Source of the DNA: Streptomyces sp. NRRL F-5727
GTDB lineage: Bacteria; Actinomycetota; Actinomycetes; Streptomycetales; Streptomycetaceae
Length of the DNA stretch: 16,326 nt
Assembly: GCF_000719555.1 (NCBI RefSeq)
Contig: NZ_JOGX01000097.1
Location: forward strand, 1-16,326
Direction: 5' to 3'
Shown: piece by piece, positions 1-6,058 of the stretch
Layout of the letters: each line of letters opens with the position of its first letter
Numbering within the stretch: the stretch's first letter is position 1
Notes under the pieces: generated by a model
Database searches by the model: none
What the model was told of the DNA's origin: nothing
Seen by the model: only the letters and a program-made list of their open reading frames with translations
Made by a program: the position numbers and the translations under genes

Positions 1-59
1 AAGACGGCATACGAGATCTAGTACGGTCTCGTGGGCTCGGAGATGTGTATAAGAGACAG
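1..59. other. Illumina Nextera i7 adapter contamination
   Basis: These bases are a library adapter, not genomic DNA. Bases 1-17 match the end of the P7 flow-cell oligo. Bases 18-25 (CTAGTACG) are an 8-base index, the reverse complement of the Nextera index CGTACTAG. Bases 26-40 (GTCTCGTGGGCTCGG) are the Nextera read-2 primer part. Bases 41-59 are the 19-bp Tn5 mosaic end AGATGTGTATAAGAGACAG. The order and lengths match the standard tagmentation adapter exactly, so the contig was not trimmed at this end. Any ORF reaching into these bases is artificial there. Confidence 0.98.
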
Positions 60-245
60 CCGTCCCCCACCCCGACGACGGCGCCGCGCCCCGCGCCGCC
101 CGCGACCCCCGTCGCGCTGCCGCACTACAAGCGGGCCTCCCGGCCCCAGCCGAAGACCACGTCGTCGCCGGTCACCACGATGCTCCTGATCACCGCCCCG
201 GCCGTGCTGGCCACCGCGATCCTGCGCCCGCGCTCCTCCCGCTGA
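60..245 (+). CDS. 3' end of an unidentified gene with Pro/Thr-rich stretch and C-terminal hydrophobic segment (partial)
   Basis: This frame stays open from the adapter junction to a TGA at 243-245, and almost every codon ends in G or C, so it looks truly coding. Its 5' end is missing. About 61 residues remain: a Pro/Thr/Ala-rich stretch, a basic middle (HYKRASRPQPK), a hydrophobic run (MLLITAPAVLATAIL) that could be a membrane helix, and a basic end (RPRSSR). A low-complexity linker before a C-terminal helix and positive tail would suit a membrane-anchored surface protein, but the family is not recognisable. An apparent GTG start at base 45 lies inside the adapter and gives a false MYKRQ N-terminus. 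The gene ends 54 bp before the next start on the same strand, so they could be co-transcribed. Confidence 0.6.
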   Translation, partial: PSPTPTTAPRPAPPATPVALPHYKRASRPQPKTTSSPVTTMLLITAPAVLATAILRPRSSR

Positions 246-299
246 CCGGCCCGAGCGCCGCGCCCCCGACTCGAACCCCCTGAGAAAGACCGAGGAACC

Positions 300-1064
300 A
301 TGTCCGAATGGCTCGTCCTGACCTTGGCGATGGCCGCCGCGTGCGCCGTCGTCCTGGCCATCGTCGTCATCAACCACCGCCGGATCCCCGACGACGACGA
401 CCCCAACGAGACCCCCGACGTCATCGAGTACATGACGATGATGATCGGCGTCATCTACGCGATCGTCCTCGGCCTCGCCATCGCCGGCGTCTGGGAGGGC
501 CGCGGCGCCGCCCAGGAGGTGGTGCGCCAGGAGGCCCAGGCGATGCACGAGATCTCCGAGCGGGTCGAGGTCTACCCGCTGCCGGTCCGCGAGGGAATCC
601 GCGCCGACGTCGACGCGTACGTCGACTACGTGGTGAACACGGAGTTCCCGCACATGGCGGAGGAGGGCGAGACCACCCCCGAGGGCGACGCCCTGCTCCA
701 GAAGGTGCGCCGCAGCGTCACCGACTACCAGCCCGCCAACGACTTCGAGGGGCAGGCGTACCAGCCGCTGGTCGACCAGGTGATGGTCGCCGACGACGCC
801 CGCGGCGCGCGCGGCCAGAGCGCCGGCGAGACCATGCCCGGCGTGGTCTGGTTCGGTCTGATCATCGGCGCCCTGGTCTCGGTGGGGCTCATCTTCACGC
901 TCCAGATCCGTCGCACCGGCCGCGAGTTGCTGCTCGCCGGCCTCTACAGCGCGCTGATCGCCTTCCTGCTCTTCCTCATCTGGGACTTCGACGCCCCGTT
1001 CGGCCGCGGCCTCGCCGCCACCGCCACGCCGTTCACCGACCTGTTCCCGCAGGTCACGGAGTGA
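300..1064 (+). CDS. DUF4239 (bestrophin-like) membrane protein
   Basis: 254-residue integral membrane protein. Predicted helices lie near residues 4-24, 46-65, 181-201 and 209-228. Between the second and third is a polar, mostly helical region of about 115 residues. The two-plus-two helix layout, the acidic patch DDDDPNETPD at 31-40 just before the second helix, and the EGRGAAQEVVRQEAQAM-like segment after it are typical of the DUF4239 family, which Pfam describes as bestrophin-like; its transport role is unproven. Length fits the family. The ATG at 300 is preceded by GAGGAA at a suitable distance. A weak hairpin follows the stop. Family assignment is from recalled sequence pattern, not a search. 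Confidence 0.85.
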   Translation: MSEWLVLTLAMAAACAVVLAIVVINHRRIPDDDDPNETPDVIEYMTMMIGVIYAIVLGLAIAGVWEGRGAAQEVVRQEAQAMHEISERVEVYPLPVREGIRADVDAYVDYVVNTEFPHMAEEGETTPEGDALLQKVRRSVTDYQPANDFEGQAYQPLVDQVMVADDARGARGQSAGETMPGVVWFGLIIGALVSVGLIFTLQIRRTGRELLLAGLYSALIAFLLFLIWDFDAPFGRGLAATATPFTDLFPQVTE

Positions 1065-1070
1065 CGGGGA

Positions 1071-1089
1071 GGGCGGGGCTGGGCCGCCC
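1071..1089 (+). terminator. Weak candidate hairpin after the DUF4239 gene
   Basis: GGGCGG at 1071-1076 can pair with CCGCCC at 1084-1089 around a 7-base loop, starting 6 bases after the stop codon. There is no T-run. In DNA this GC-rich, 6-bp stems occur by chance, so this is weak. Confidence 0.3.
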
Positions 1090-1228
1090 GGGGGACAAGG
1101 GTGCCCCATTCGCACGTCTGGGATCGCGGCTGTGGTAGTGCGCTCCTAGCGTTTCGGGCAACGAGGTGCACGCAGGCTTCACGCGGCCAAACCGCCGCGG
1201 CCGGCCCTCGGGACCCGGAGGAATCACC

Positions 1229-1789
1229 ATGCGCGCGATACGTGCCGCGTCCACCGCCCTGCTGGGGGCGGCCGCCCTCGCCCTGGCCGCCCCCGTCACC
1301 GTCGCCCACGCGGCCGACGGTGCGCCCGCGCCGAACCCGCGGGTGCGGGGCGCCAAGGCCCCGGGCGATTTCGTCGTCTCCCCGTCGCTCGTCGCCCCCG
1401 GCGGGCGGGTGACGCTCAGCGCCCCCGGCTGCGCCAGTACGGCGACGGCGACGGCGGGCATCTTCGACACCGTCCAGATCGCCCCGGGCTCGGCCGTCAC
1501 CGCCACCGTGGACGCGGACGCCAAGCGCGGCGCCGTGTACACGGTGGCGTTCAACTGCTCGGGCGGCGTGCAGGACACCGTGGACCTGACGATCAGCGGA
1601 CTGGCCACCCTGTCGCCGACCGCCCGCTCCACCGTGCTGCTCACCCCGCGCGGTGTGCAGGGCGGCCTCGGCGGCTCCCAGGGAAGTCTCGAATCGGGGA
1701 CGCTGGCGGCCGGTACGGCCCTGGTGCTCGCCGCCGCCGCGGGCACGGCGTACGTGGTCCGGCGCCGTTCGCACGACCGCCGGCACTGA
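1229..1789 (+). CDS. Exported, C-terminally anchored surface protein with QGGLGGS motif
   Basis: 186 residues. The ATG at 1229 follows a strong GGAGGA at 1217-1222. Residues 1-28 form a Sec signal peptide with likely cleavage after AHA. A beta-rich domain follows (about 45-125), beginning SPSLVAPGGRVTLSAPGC, with two cysteines (C68, C110) that probably form a disulfide; this resembles Ig-like secreted domains common in Streptomyces. Then come RGVQGGLGGS (motif at 144-150), a helix at about 158-177, and a basic tail starting RRR at 178. That is the layout of a cell-wall sorting signal, but no LPXTG or LAXTG is present. The convergent gene at 1893-2378 encodes a protein of the same design with the same motif, and a sortase gene lies 1 kb away. 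Function unknown; a sortase substrate or membrane-anchored surface protein is inferred. Confidence 0.85.
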   Translation: MRAIRAASTALLGAAALALAAPVTVAHAADGAPAPNPRVRGAKAPGDFVVSPSLVAPGGRVTLSAPGCASTATATAGIFDTVQIAPGSAVTATVDADAKRGAVYTVAFNCSGGVQDTVDLTISGLATLSPTARSTVLLTPRGVQGGLGGSQGSLESGTLAAGTALVLAAAAGTAYVVRRRSHDRRH

Positions 1790-1819
1790 GCGGCCGGGCC
1801 CGCCCCGTCGCGCCGGACA

Positions 1820-1863
1820 GCCCGCCGCCCCCGGATCCCTTCCGGGACACGGGGGCGGCGGGC
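1820..1863. terminator. Strong bidirectional terminator between convergent genes
   Basis: GCCCGCCGCCCCCG (1820-1833) is perfectly complementary to CGGGGGCGGCGGGC (1850-1863), giving a 14-bp stem. The 16-base interval holds a second small pairing, TCCC (1836-1839) with GGGA (1844-1847). It lies 30 bases past the stop of the left gene and 29 bases past the stop of the right gene, so it can serve both. No T-run on either side, as is usual in streptomycetes. Confidence 0.85.
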
Positions 1864-1892
1864 ACAGGAGGCCGACCGGGAGGTTCGGCCGG

Positions 1893-2378
1893 TCAGACGC
1901 CCGTGCCGGTCATCCGGCGGCGACGGAGCACGAAGACGCCGCCGCCGAGCGCGGCGGCGGCGACCAGGCTGCCGCCGACGGCCATCTCGGTGGAGCTGGG
2001 CGCCAGCGAACCGCCGAGGCCACCCTGGGCGCCGCGGCCCGCGAGCACGCGGAACGGGTGCGTGACGACGCGGGAGTTGTCGCTGCACTTGACGGCCAGG
2101 TTGTAGTTGCCGGGCGTGGCGTTGTTGTAGACCCGGGCGATCGCGCTGGACAGGCCGTTGGAGTTGACCGAGAGGCTGGTCTCCGGGAAGGCGTTGGACG
2201 TGACCGTGCCGCCGTGGCCGCAGCCCTTGGCCGTGATCGTGATCGTCGACCCCGCGTGGACGTCGTAGGGATTGACTTGGACGTTGCTGGGACCGTTGGT
2301 GGCGGCGGCGAGGGGAGCGGCCAGGGCGACCGCCGCGAACGCGGTGGCGGTCACCGCCAGAGTGCGTGCAGCACGCAT
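1893..2378 (-). CDS. Exported, C-terminally anchored surface protein with QGGLGGS motif (second copy type)
   Basis: 161 residues, convergent with the gene at 1229. The ATG (2378 to 2376) has a TGGAGG ribosome site at 2386-2391, 7 bases upstream. A signal peptide covers about residues 1-26. The mature part is one small beta-rich domain starting VNPYDVHAGSTITITAKGC, with cysteines at 53 and 98. RGAQGGLGGS follows (motif at 118-124), then a helix at about 133-151 and the tail RRRR from 152. From the end of the motif to the first Arg there are exactly 27 residues, as in the other protein, although the residues between differ. The two are diverged paralogues rather than a recent duplication. Start and reading frame are secure; the role is inferred from layout and the neighbouring sortase. 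Confidence 0.85.
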   Translation of the reverse strand: MRAARTLAVTATAFAAVALAAPLAAATNGPSNVQVNPYDVHAGSTITITAKGCGHGGTVTSNAFPETSLSVNSNGLSSAIARVYNNATPGNYNLAVKCSDNSRVVTHPFRVLAGRGAQGGLGGSLAPSSTEMAVGGSLVAAAALGGGVFVLRRRRMTGTGV

Positions 2379-2805
2379 GGTTGAACCTCCAGTGGAAGGC
2401 GCCCCGAAGCGGTGCTCCGGGAGATTCGACGAGTACGCCTTCCATGACGAACCATCACAACTCGGGCCCCTCCCTGCACCTCGGCACTGAGCCGGTCCGG
2501 TGAGCGGTCATGTCCGCCGATCGAGTTGTGCGGGACCACAGACCCGCAGGTCAGGGGCGCGCGAAACGATTGTCAGACGAGTACTCGGATGGGTCAGCGC
2601 GCTGTCACCCGGGCGGGCAGGGGGCCCGACGCCCCCCGTCCGCACCGTTTCTGACGGCGGGTCGGTTCTCGGGCGGCTCCCGGCGGGGCCCTTGGTCGGC
2701 GCGTCGCCACCCGTACGGAGGCGGGGGGTTACCCGTTCGGGCCGCCCGGAGGGCGGAGGTGCAAAGGCGCCCTTACCGTTCACACGTCGCCACGAAGGGA
2801 GAACC
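2379..2805. promoter_or_regulatory. Divergent intergenic region between surface-protein and sortase genes
   Basis: 427 bases without a convincing gene, presumably holding promoters for both flanking genes. Seen: CACAACTCG at 2456-2464 and its exact complement CGAGTTGTG at 2522-2530, so the same 9-mer points outward toward each gene; the 10-bp palindrome CGAGTACTCG at 2578-2587; and GACGAGTAC at both 2428-2436 and 2577-2585. A TACCGT at 2774-2779 could be a -10 box for the sortase gene, but no good -35 was found. An open frame upstream of the sortase ATG continues back through this region but lacks a ribosome site or conserved content. Confidence 0.4.
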
Positions 2806-3468
2806 ATGCCCCCGAAGGACTTCCGCGTCCCTGAGCGCAGGAGACGACAACCCTGGGGCGTCCTGGCCCTCGCCATGCTGTCCGGACTCGCGATGATGCG
2901 CAACGGCGCGGACGTCGCGGGAGGCCCGCCGCAGCCGGCCGCCGCGGCCCGTCCGGTGGCGCGTCCGGTCGTCGCGCCGCCCGCGGAGGAGTCGGCGGGC
3001 GTCCAGCCGCTGCCCTTCGCGCCCGCCTCGCGGATCCGCATCCCGGCGATCGAGGTAGCGGCCCCGGTGATGGACGTGGGGCTCGACGCGGACGGCTGGG
3101 TGGCGGCCCCTCCCCCGCAGGACGCCAATCTGGCCGGCTGGTACCAGAACGGCATCGCGCCCGGCCAGCGCGGCACCGCGGTGATCGTCGGGCACGTCGA
3201 CAACAACAGCGGCCCGGCGGTCTTCTACGGCCTCGGCTCCCTGGAGAAGGGCCAGCACGTCGAGGTCGAGCGGTACGACGGACGGGTGGCGGTCTTCGAG
3301 ATCTACGGCATCGAGGTCTACTCCAAGGAGGACTTCCCCGGCCCGCAGGTCTACGGGGACACCGGCCTTCCGGAGCTGCGCGTGATCACCTGCGGCGGCG
3401 GCTACACCCGGGCGAAGGGGTACGACGGGAACGTGGTCGTCTACGCCCGGATGGTGGGTTCGCGCTGA
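2806..3468 (+). CDS. Class F-type sortase (membrane-anchored transpeptidase)
   Basis: 220 residues. The ATG at 2806 follows AAGGGAGA at 2794-2801. A basic N-terminus (RRRRQPWG, 11-18) precedes a membrane segment at about 18-31, then a Pro/Ala-rich linker to residue 70 and the sortase beta-barrel (about 72-218). Catalytic residues are visible: His130 in VIVGHVD, Cys196 in VITCGGG, and a likely Arg202 in GYTRAKGYDG before the last strand VVVYAR. TCGGG and the short single-domain form fit the actinobacterial class F group (known family). Sortases cut a sorting signal and join the substrate to the cell wall. The likely local substrates are the two QGGLGGS proteins next door, which is inference. 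A strong terminator follows. Confidence 0.92.
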   Translation: MPPKDFRVPERRRRQPWGVLALAMLSGLAMMRNGADVAGGPPQPAAAARPVARPVVAPPAEESAGVQPLPFAPASRIRIPAIEVAAPVMDVGLDADGWVAAPPPQDANLAGWYQNGIAPGQRGTAVIVGHVDNNSGPAVFYGLGSLEKGQHVEVERYDGRVAVFEIYGIEVYSKEDFPGPQVYGDTGLPELRVITCGGGYTRAKGYDGNVVVYARMVGSR

Positions 3469-3483
3469 GCCACGCGCGCGTGC

Positions 3484-3512
3484 AGGGCCCCGGGGGTGTC
3501 CCCCGGGGCCCT
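3484..3512. terminator. Strong bidirectional terminator (sortase / deacetylase)
   Basis: AGGGCCCCGGGGG (3484-3496) pairs perfectly with CCCCCGGGGCCCT (3500-3512) around a TGT loop, a 13-bp stem. It starts 15 bases after the sortase stop and ends 19 bases before the stop of the opposing deacetylase gene. Confidence 0.88.
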
Positions 3513-3531
3513 TCGCGCGACGTCCGGGCGG

Positions 3532-4392
3532 TCAGCGCCGGGGGACCGTGACGGCGTAGCCCTGGTCGAGGAGCGCGGGCAGGTAGCGGCGGAGGGCGGC
3601 GACGCTCTGGGAGCGGTTCCCGCCGGCGTCGTGGGAGAGGACGATGACGCCGGGTCCCGCGCCGTCGAGGACCCGGCGGACGATGGTGCCGGTGCCGGGC
3701 TCCTTCCAGTCGAGGGTGTCCACGGACCAGGCGAGCGGCTCCATGCCCAGCTCGGCGCCGATCTCGAAGGAGTGCCGGTTCCAGGCGCCGTACGGGGCCC
3801 GGTACCAGAGCGGGGCGGCGCCCAGCGTCCGTTCCACCACCTCGCTGGTGGAGCCGAGTTCGTCCCGGATGCGGGAGGGCCGCAGCTTCGGCACGAGCGG
3901 ATGGGACCACGAGTGGTTGCCGACCACGTGCCCGTCGTCGGCCATCTCCCGGAGCAGGTCCGGGTTGGCCACCGCCATCTCGCCGCAGACGAAGAACATC
4001 GCCCGGCAGTCGTACTGCCGCAGGGTGGCCAGGATGTCGGGGGTGTAGCGGGGGTCGGGGCCGTCGTCGAAGGTGAGCACCATGGTGCGGCCGACGCCGG
4101 TGAGCGAGAGGAAGGGCCGCCGCCGGACCGGGGGCAGGGCCCGGGGCCGGCCGGCGGGGGCGTACGCGGTCATGGGCTGGAGCCGGTACGCGGAGGGGCG
4201 CAGCCGGGGCGAGGAGGCCGGCGGCCCGGCGGCGGCGGGCGGGCCCTGGGGTGCGGCGGGGGTGCCCTCCCCGGCGGTGTCGCCGGGGCCGAAGCGGTCG
4301 AGGGCGAACGCGCCGGCCGCGACGGTGACGCCGAGTCCGGCGGCCAGGCGCAGCACCGACCTCCGCCCGATGGGCAGCTGATCGTTTTTCAT
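3532..4392 (-). CDS. Polysaccharide deacetylase (CE4 / NodB homology), Tat-exported
   Basis: 286 residues from the ATG at 4392. Residues 8-30 form a Tat-type signal (IGRRSVLRLAAG then a hydrophobic run). A Pro-rich linker leads to a NodB domain at about 103-284 with all CE4 motifs: TFDDGPD (107-113, catalytic base and metal Asp), HSWSH (160-164, metal His160 and His164), RAPYG (198-202), WSVDTLDW (222-229) and LSHDAGG (252-258). It should remove acetyl groups from N-acetylated sugars of peptidoglycan or another glycan outside the membrane; the substrate cannot be told from sequence. A GTG at 4458 would add 22 residues, but the twin-Arg position favours 4392, despite a weak ribosome site. The lipoprotein gene 177 bp upstream has the same orientation. 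Confidence 0.93.
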   Translation of the reverse strand: MKNDQLPIGRRSVLRLAAGLGVTVAAGAFALDRFGPGDTAGEGTPAAPQGPPAAAGPPASSPRLRPSAYRLQPMTAYAPAGRPRALPPVRRRPFLSLTGVGRTMVLTFDDGPDPRYTPDILATLRQYDCRAMFFVCGEMAVANPDLLREMADDGHVVGNHSWSHPLVPKLRPSRIRDELGSTSEVVERTLGAAPLWYRAPYGAWNRHSFEIGAELGMEPLAWSVDTLDWKEPGTGTIVRRVLDGAGPGVIVLSHDAGGNRSQSVAALRRYLPALLDQGYAVTVPRR

Positions 4393-4510
4393 GACCAATG
4401 GTTCGTCCGGGGAGGGTCCCGGGCCCCTCACCGACACCGGGCCGCCGCCCGATTGCACCCGTTGGGCCGATACCCCCGGAGGGGCCTCGTCACTGCGGGC
4501 GGCGTCGTAC

Positions 4511-4561
4511 GCGGCCGGGCCGGCCCGCCGGCACGGTCACGGTCGTCCCCCGACCGGCCGC
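4511..4561 (-). terminator. Candidate hairpins after the CapA-like gene
   Basis: GCGGCCGG (4511-4518) can pair with CCGGCCGC (4554-4561). Alternatively CGGTCG (4540-4545) pairs with CGACCG (4551-4556) around TCCCC. Both lie within 60 bases past the lipoprotein stop. No T-run; moderate to weak. Confidence 0.35.
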
Positions 4562-4569
4562 CGCCGTCG

Positions 4570-5778
4570 CTATGTGCCGAGGGCGAGACCGTCCTTGTCG
4601 GCGCCCCGGCCGAGGACGACCTGGCGGATCGTCTCGCGGATGCCGGCGTGGCGGGGGTCCGAGGTGTCGGCGCCCAGGTTGACCACGCGGCCGCGGCCGG
4701 TGTCGAACCACTGGGGCACGAACTCGGCCTTGGTGACCTCCCAGCGGGCGCCGGGCCTCTTCGGCGGGGCGAAGGTGAAGCGGCCGATGCTGCCCTGGTT
4801 GCCTCGGGGGTCGAAGACGCCCTCGTGGTTGATCATGTCGCCGGCGATCTGGTCGCCCATGCCGTAGATCACCCAGGTGCCGTTGACCTTCTCGTACGCC
4901 TGGGGGACGTGGGCGTGGGTGCCGACGATGAGGTCGATGTCGGGGCGGCCGCCGGTGCGGGAGGCGGTGAGCGAGCGGGCCAGCGAGAGCTGCCGTTCGT
5001 CGGGCTCGGTCTGCCACTCGGTGCCCCAGTGGACGCTGACGACGACCACGTCGGCGCCGGCGGCGCGGGCGGCCCGGGCGTCGGCGAGCACCTTGGCCTC
5101 GTCGAGCAGGTTCACCGCCCAGGGCTGCCCCGCGGGGAGCGGGTAGCCGTTGGTGTCGTAGGTGTAGGCGAGCTGGGCGACGGTGGCGCCGCCGGCCTTG
5201 AGCAGGGTGGGCCGGGCGGCCTCGGCGGCGGTACGGGCCGATCCGGCGTGCTTCACGCCCGCCGCGTCGAGGGCGTCGAGGGTGCGGCCGAGCCCGGCGG
5301 CGCCGTCGTCGAGGGTGTGGTTGGAGGCGGTGGAGCAGGAGTCGTAGCCGGTGGCCTTCAGCGCGGTGGCGACCTCGGGCGGGGACTTGAAGGCGGGGTA
5401 GCCGGTGTAGGGGCCGCCGTCCTTCCCGTACACCGTCTCCATGTGGCAGATGGCGAGGTCGGCGCGGGAGACGACCGGCTTGACCCCGGCGAGCATGGGG
5501 CGGAAGTCGTAGCCGCCGTCGCCGGCGTCGGCGGCGGCGCGGCGGATGATCGAGTCGTGCGGGAGGACGTCGCCGGAGGCCACCAGGGTGAAGCCGGCCG
5601 GCTTGGGGGCCGGGGCGGGGCGCGGCGCGGTGGAGCCGCCGGAAGAGCCGCCGGGTGAGGGGGTGCCGCCGAGGCCGCCCTGGCTGCACGCGGCGACGAC
5701 GGCGAGCAGGGAGCCGGCGAGGACGGTGGAGCCGGCACGGGCGAGTCTGGCGCGTACCGGTCTGGTGCCTGCGGTCAT
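4570..5778 (-). CDS. CapA-family metallophosphatase-like lipoprotein
   Basis: 402 residues from the ATG at 5778. The N-terminus is a lipoprotein signal: basic RPVRARLAR, a hydrophobic run, then lipobox VAAC with Cys31 as lipid site. Directly after it is SQGGLGGT (motif at 33-39) and a Gly/Ser/Pro linker to residue 60. The rest is a PGA_cap (CapA) calcineurin-like fold with metal-site motifs SGDVLPH (68-74), HMETV (112-116, in place of the common NLE), ASNHTLDDG (151-159), SVHWGTE (248-254) and GTHAHVPQ (286-293). CapA proteins are linked to poly-gamma-glutamate capsule in Bacillus; in actinomycetes the substrate is unknown and no capBC genes are seen here. In-frame ATG at 5799 and GTG/ATG codons further up lack a better signal peptide. 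Family sure, substrate not. Confidence 0.9.
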   Translation of the reverse strand: MTAGTRPVRARLARAGSTVLAGSLLAVVAACSQGGLGGTPSPGGSSGGSTAPRPAPAPKPAGFTLVASGDVLPHDSIIRRAAADAGDGGYDFRPMLAGVKPVVSRADLAICHMETVYGKDGGPYTGYPAFKSPPEVATALKATGYDSCSTASNHTLDDGAAGLGRTLDALDAAGVKHAGSARTAAEAARPTLLKAGGATVAQLAYTYDTNGYPLPAGQPWAVNLLDEAKVLADARAARAAGADVVVVSVHWGTEWQTEPDERQLSLARSLTASRTGGRPDIDLIVGTHAHVPQAYEKVNGTWVIYGMGDQIAGDMINHEGVFDPRGNQGSIGRFTFAPPKRPGARWEVTKAEFVPQWFDTGRGRVVNLGADTSDPRHAGIRETIRQVVLGRGADKDGLALGT

Positions 5779-5803
5779 GACGACTGCCACCCCGATCATA
5801 GGA

Positions 5804-5817
5804 AGAACACGTGTTCT
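5804..5817. promoter_or_regulatory. Perfect 14-bp palindrome resembling a LexA box
   Basis: AGAACACGTGTTCT is a perfect inverted repeat centred between 5810 and 5811, about 26 bases upstream of the lipoprotein ATG. Its core GAAC-ACGT-GTTC fits the Gram-positive/actinobacterial SOS box pattern GAACRNNYGTTC. The usual flanking C before GAAC and G after GTTC are replaced by A and T, so it is an imperfect match. It could instead be the operator of an unrelated dimeric repressor. Confidence 0.5.
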
Positions 5818-5914
5818 GCCGAATTCATCCCTCGGGGGGTCTTCAGTCAAGGGACCGGGCCGGGGCAGGGCGCGAACCCCACCGAATCGGACGAACAACC
5901 CTCACTTGATCGCC

Positions 5915-5959
5915 TTCCGACCGTTCGCCGTGCCATTCGCCGCTCGTTCCGACCGTTCG
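5915..5959. repeat. 13-bp direct repeat upstream of ECF sigma gene
   Basis: TTCCGACCGTTCG occurs exactly at 5915-5927 and 5947-5959, 32 bp apart (about three helical turns). A partial third copy of the core, GACCGTT, follows at 5965-5971 and CCGTTCC at 5974-5980. The arrangement suits tandem binding of a regulator on one DNA face. Confidence 0.6.
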
Positions 5960-6058
5960 TCGCAGACCGTTGTCCGTTCCCTGTCCTCGTCCGGCCGGAT
6001 GCGTTCGTATACGGCGCGGACGACGAACCGCCGAGCGGGCGGCGAAGGGTGGGCACTC

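Larger units (their letters stand above)
5779..6058. promoter_or_regulatory. Divergent intergenic region upstream of the lipoprotein and ECF sigma genes
   Basis: 280 bases, visibly less GC-rich than the flanking genes, as expected for a promoter region. It holds two separate structures listed on their own: a 14-bp palindrome near the lipoprotein gene and a 13-bp direct repeat toward the sigma gene. No confident -35/-10 pair was identified. Confidence 0.6.

Noticed and set aside
41..59. Tn5 mosaic end as evidence of a natural transposon
   Set aside because: It is joined to P7, an index and primer sequence in the exact order of a tagmentation adapter.
1687..1703. LESGT near the C-terminus of the first QGGLGGS protein as a degenerate LPXTG signal
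   Set aside because: It lacks the Pro/Ala at position 2 and the T-G order, and the second protein has nothing similar; QGGLGGS is the shared element.
2500..2805. 102-codon N-terminal extension of the sortase
   Set aside because: No ribosome site, no conserved-looking content, and the ATG at 2806 with AAGGGAGA gives a normal sortase N-terminus.
3496..5658. 720-codon plus-strand open frame
   Set aside because: Antisense to the deacetylase and the CapA-like gene, which have complete active-site motifs.
5546..6058. Long N-terminal extension of the ECF sigma factor
   Set aside because: It would overlap the divergent lipoprotein gene and its promoter region; the ATG at 6059 has a ribosome site.
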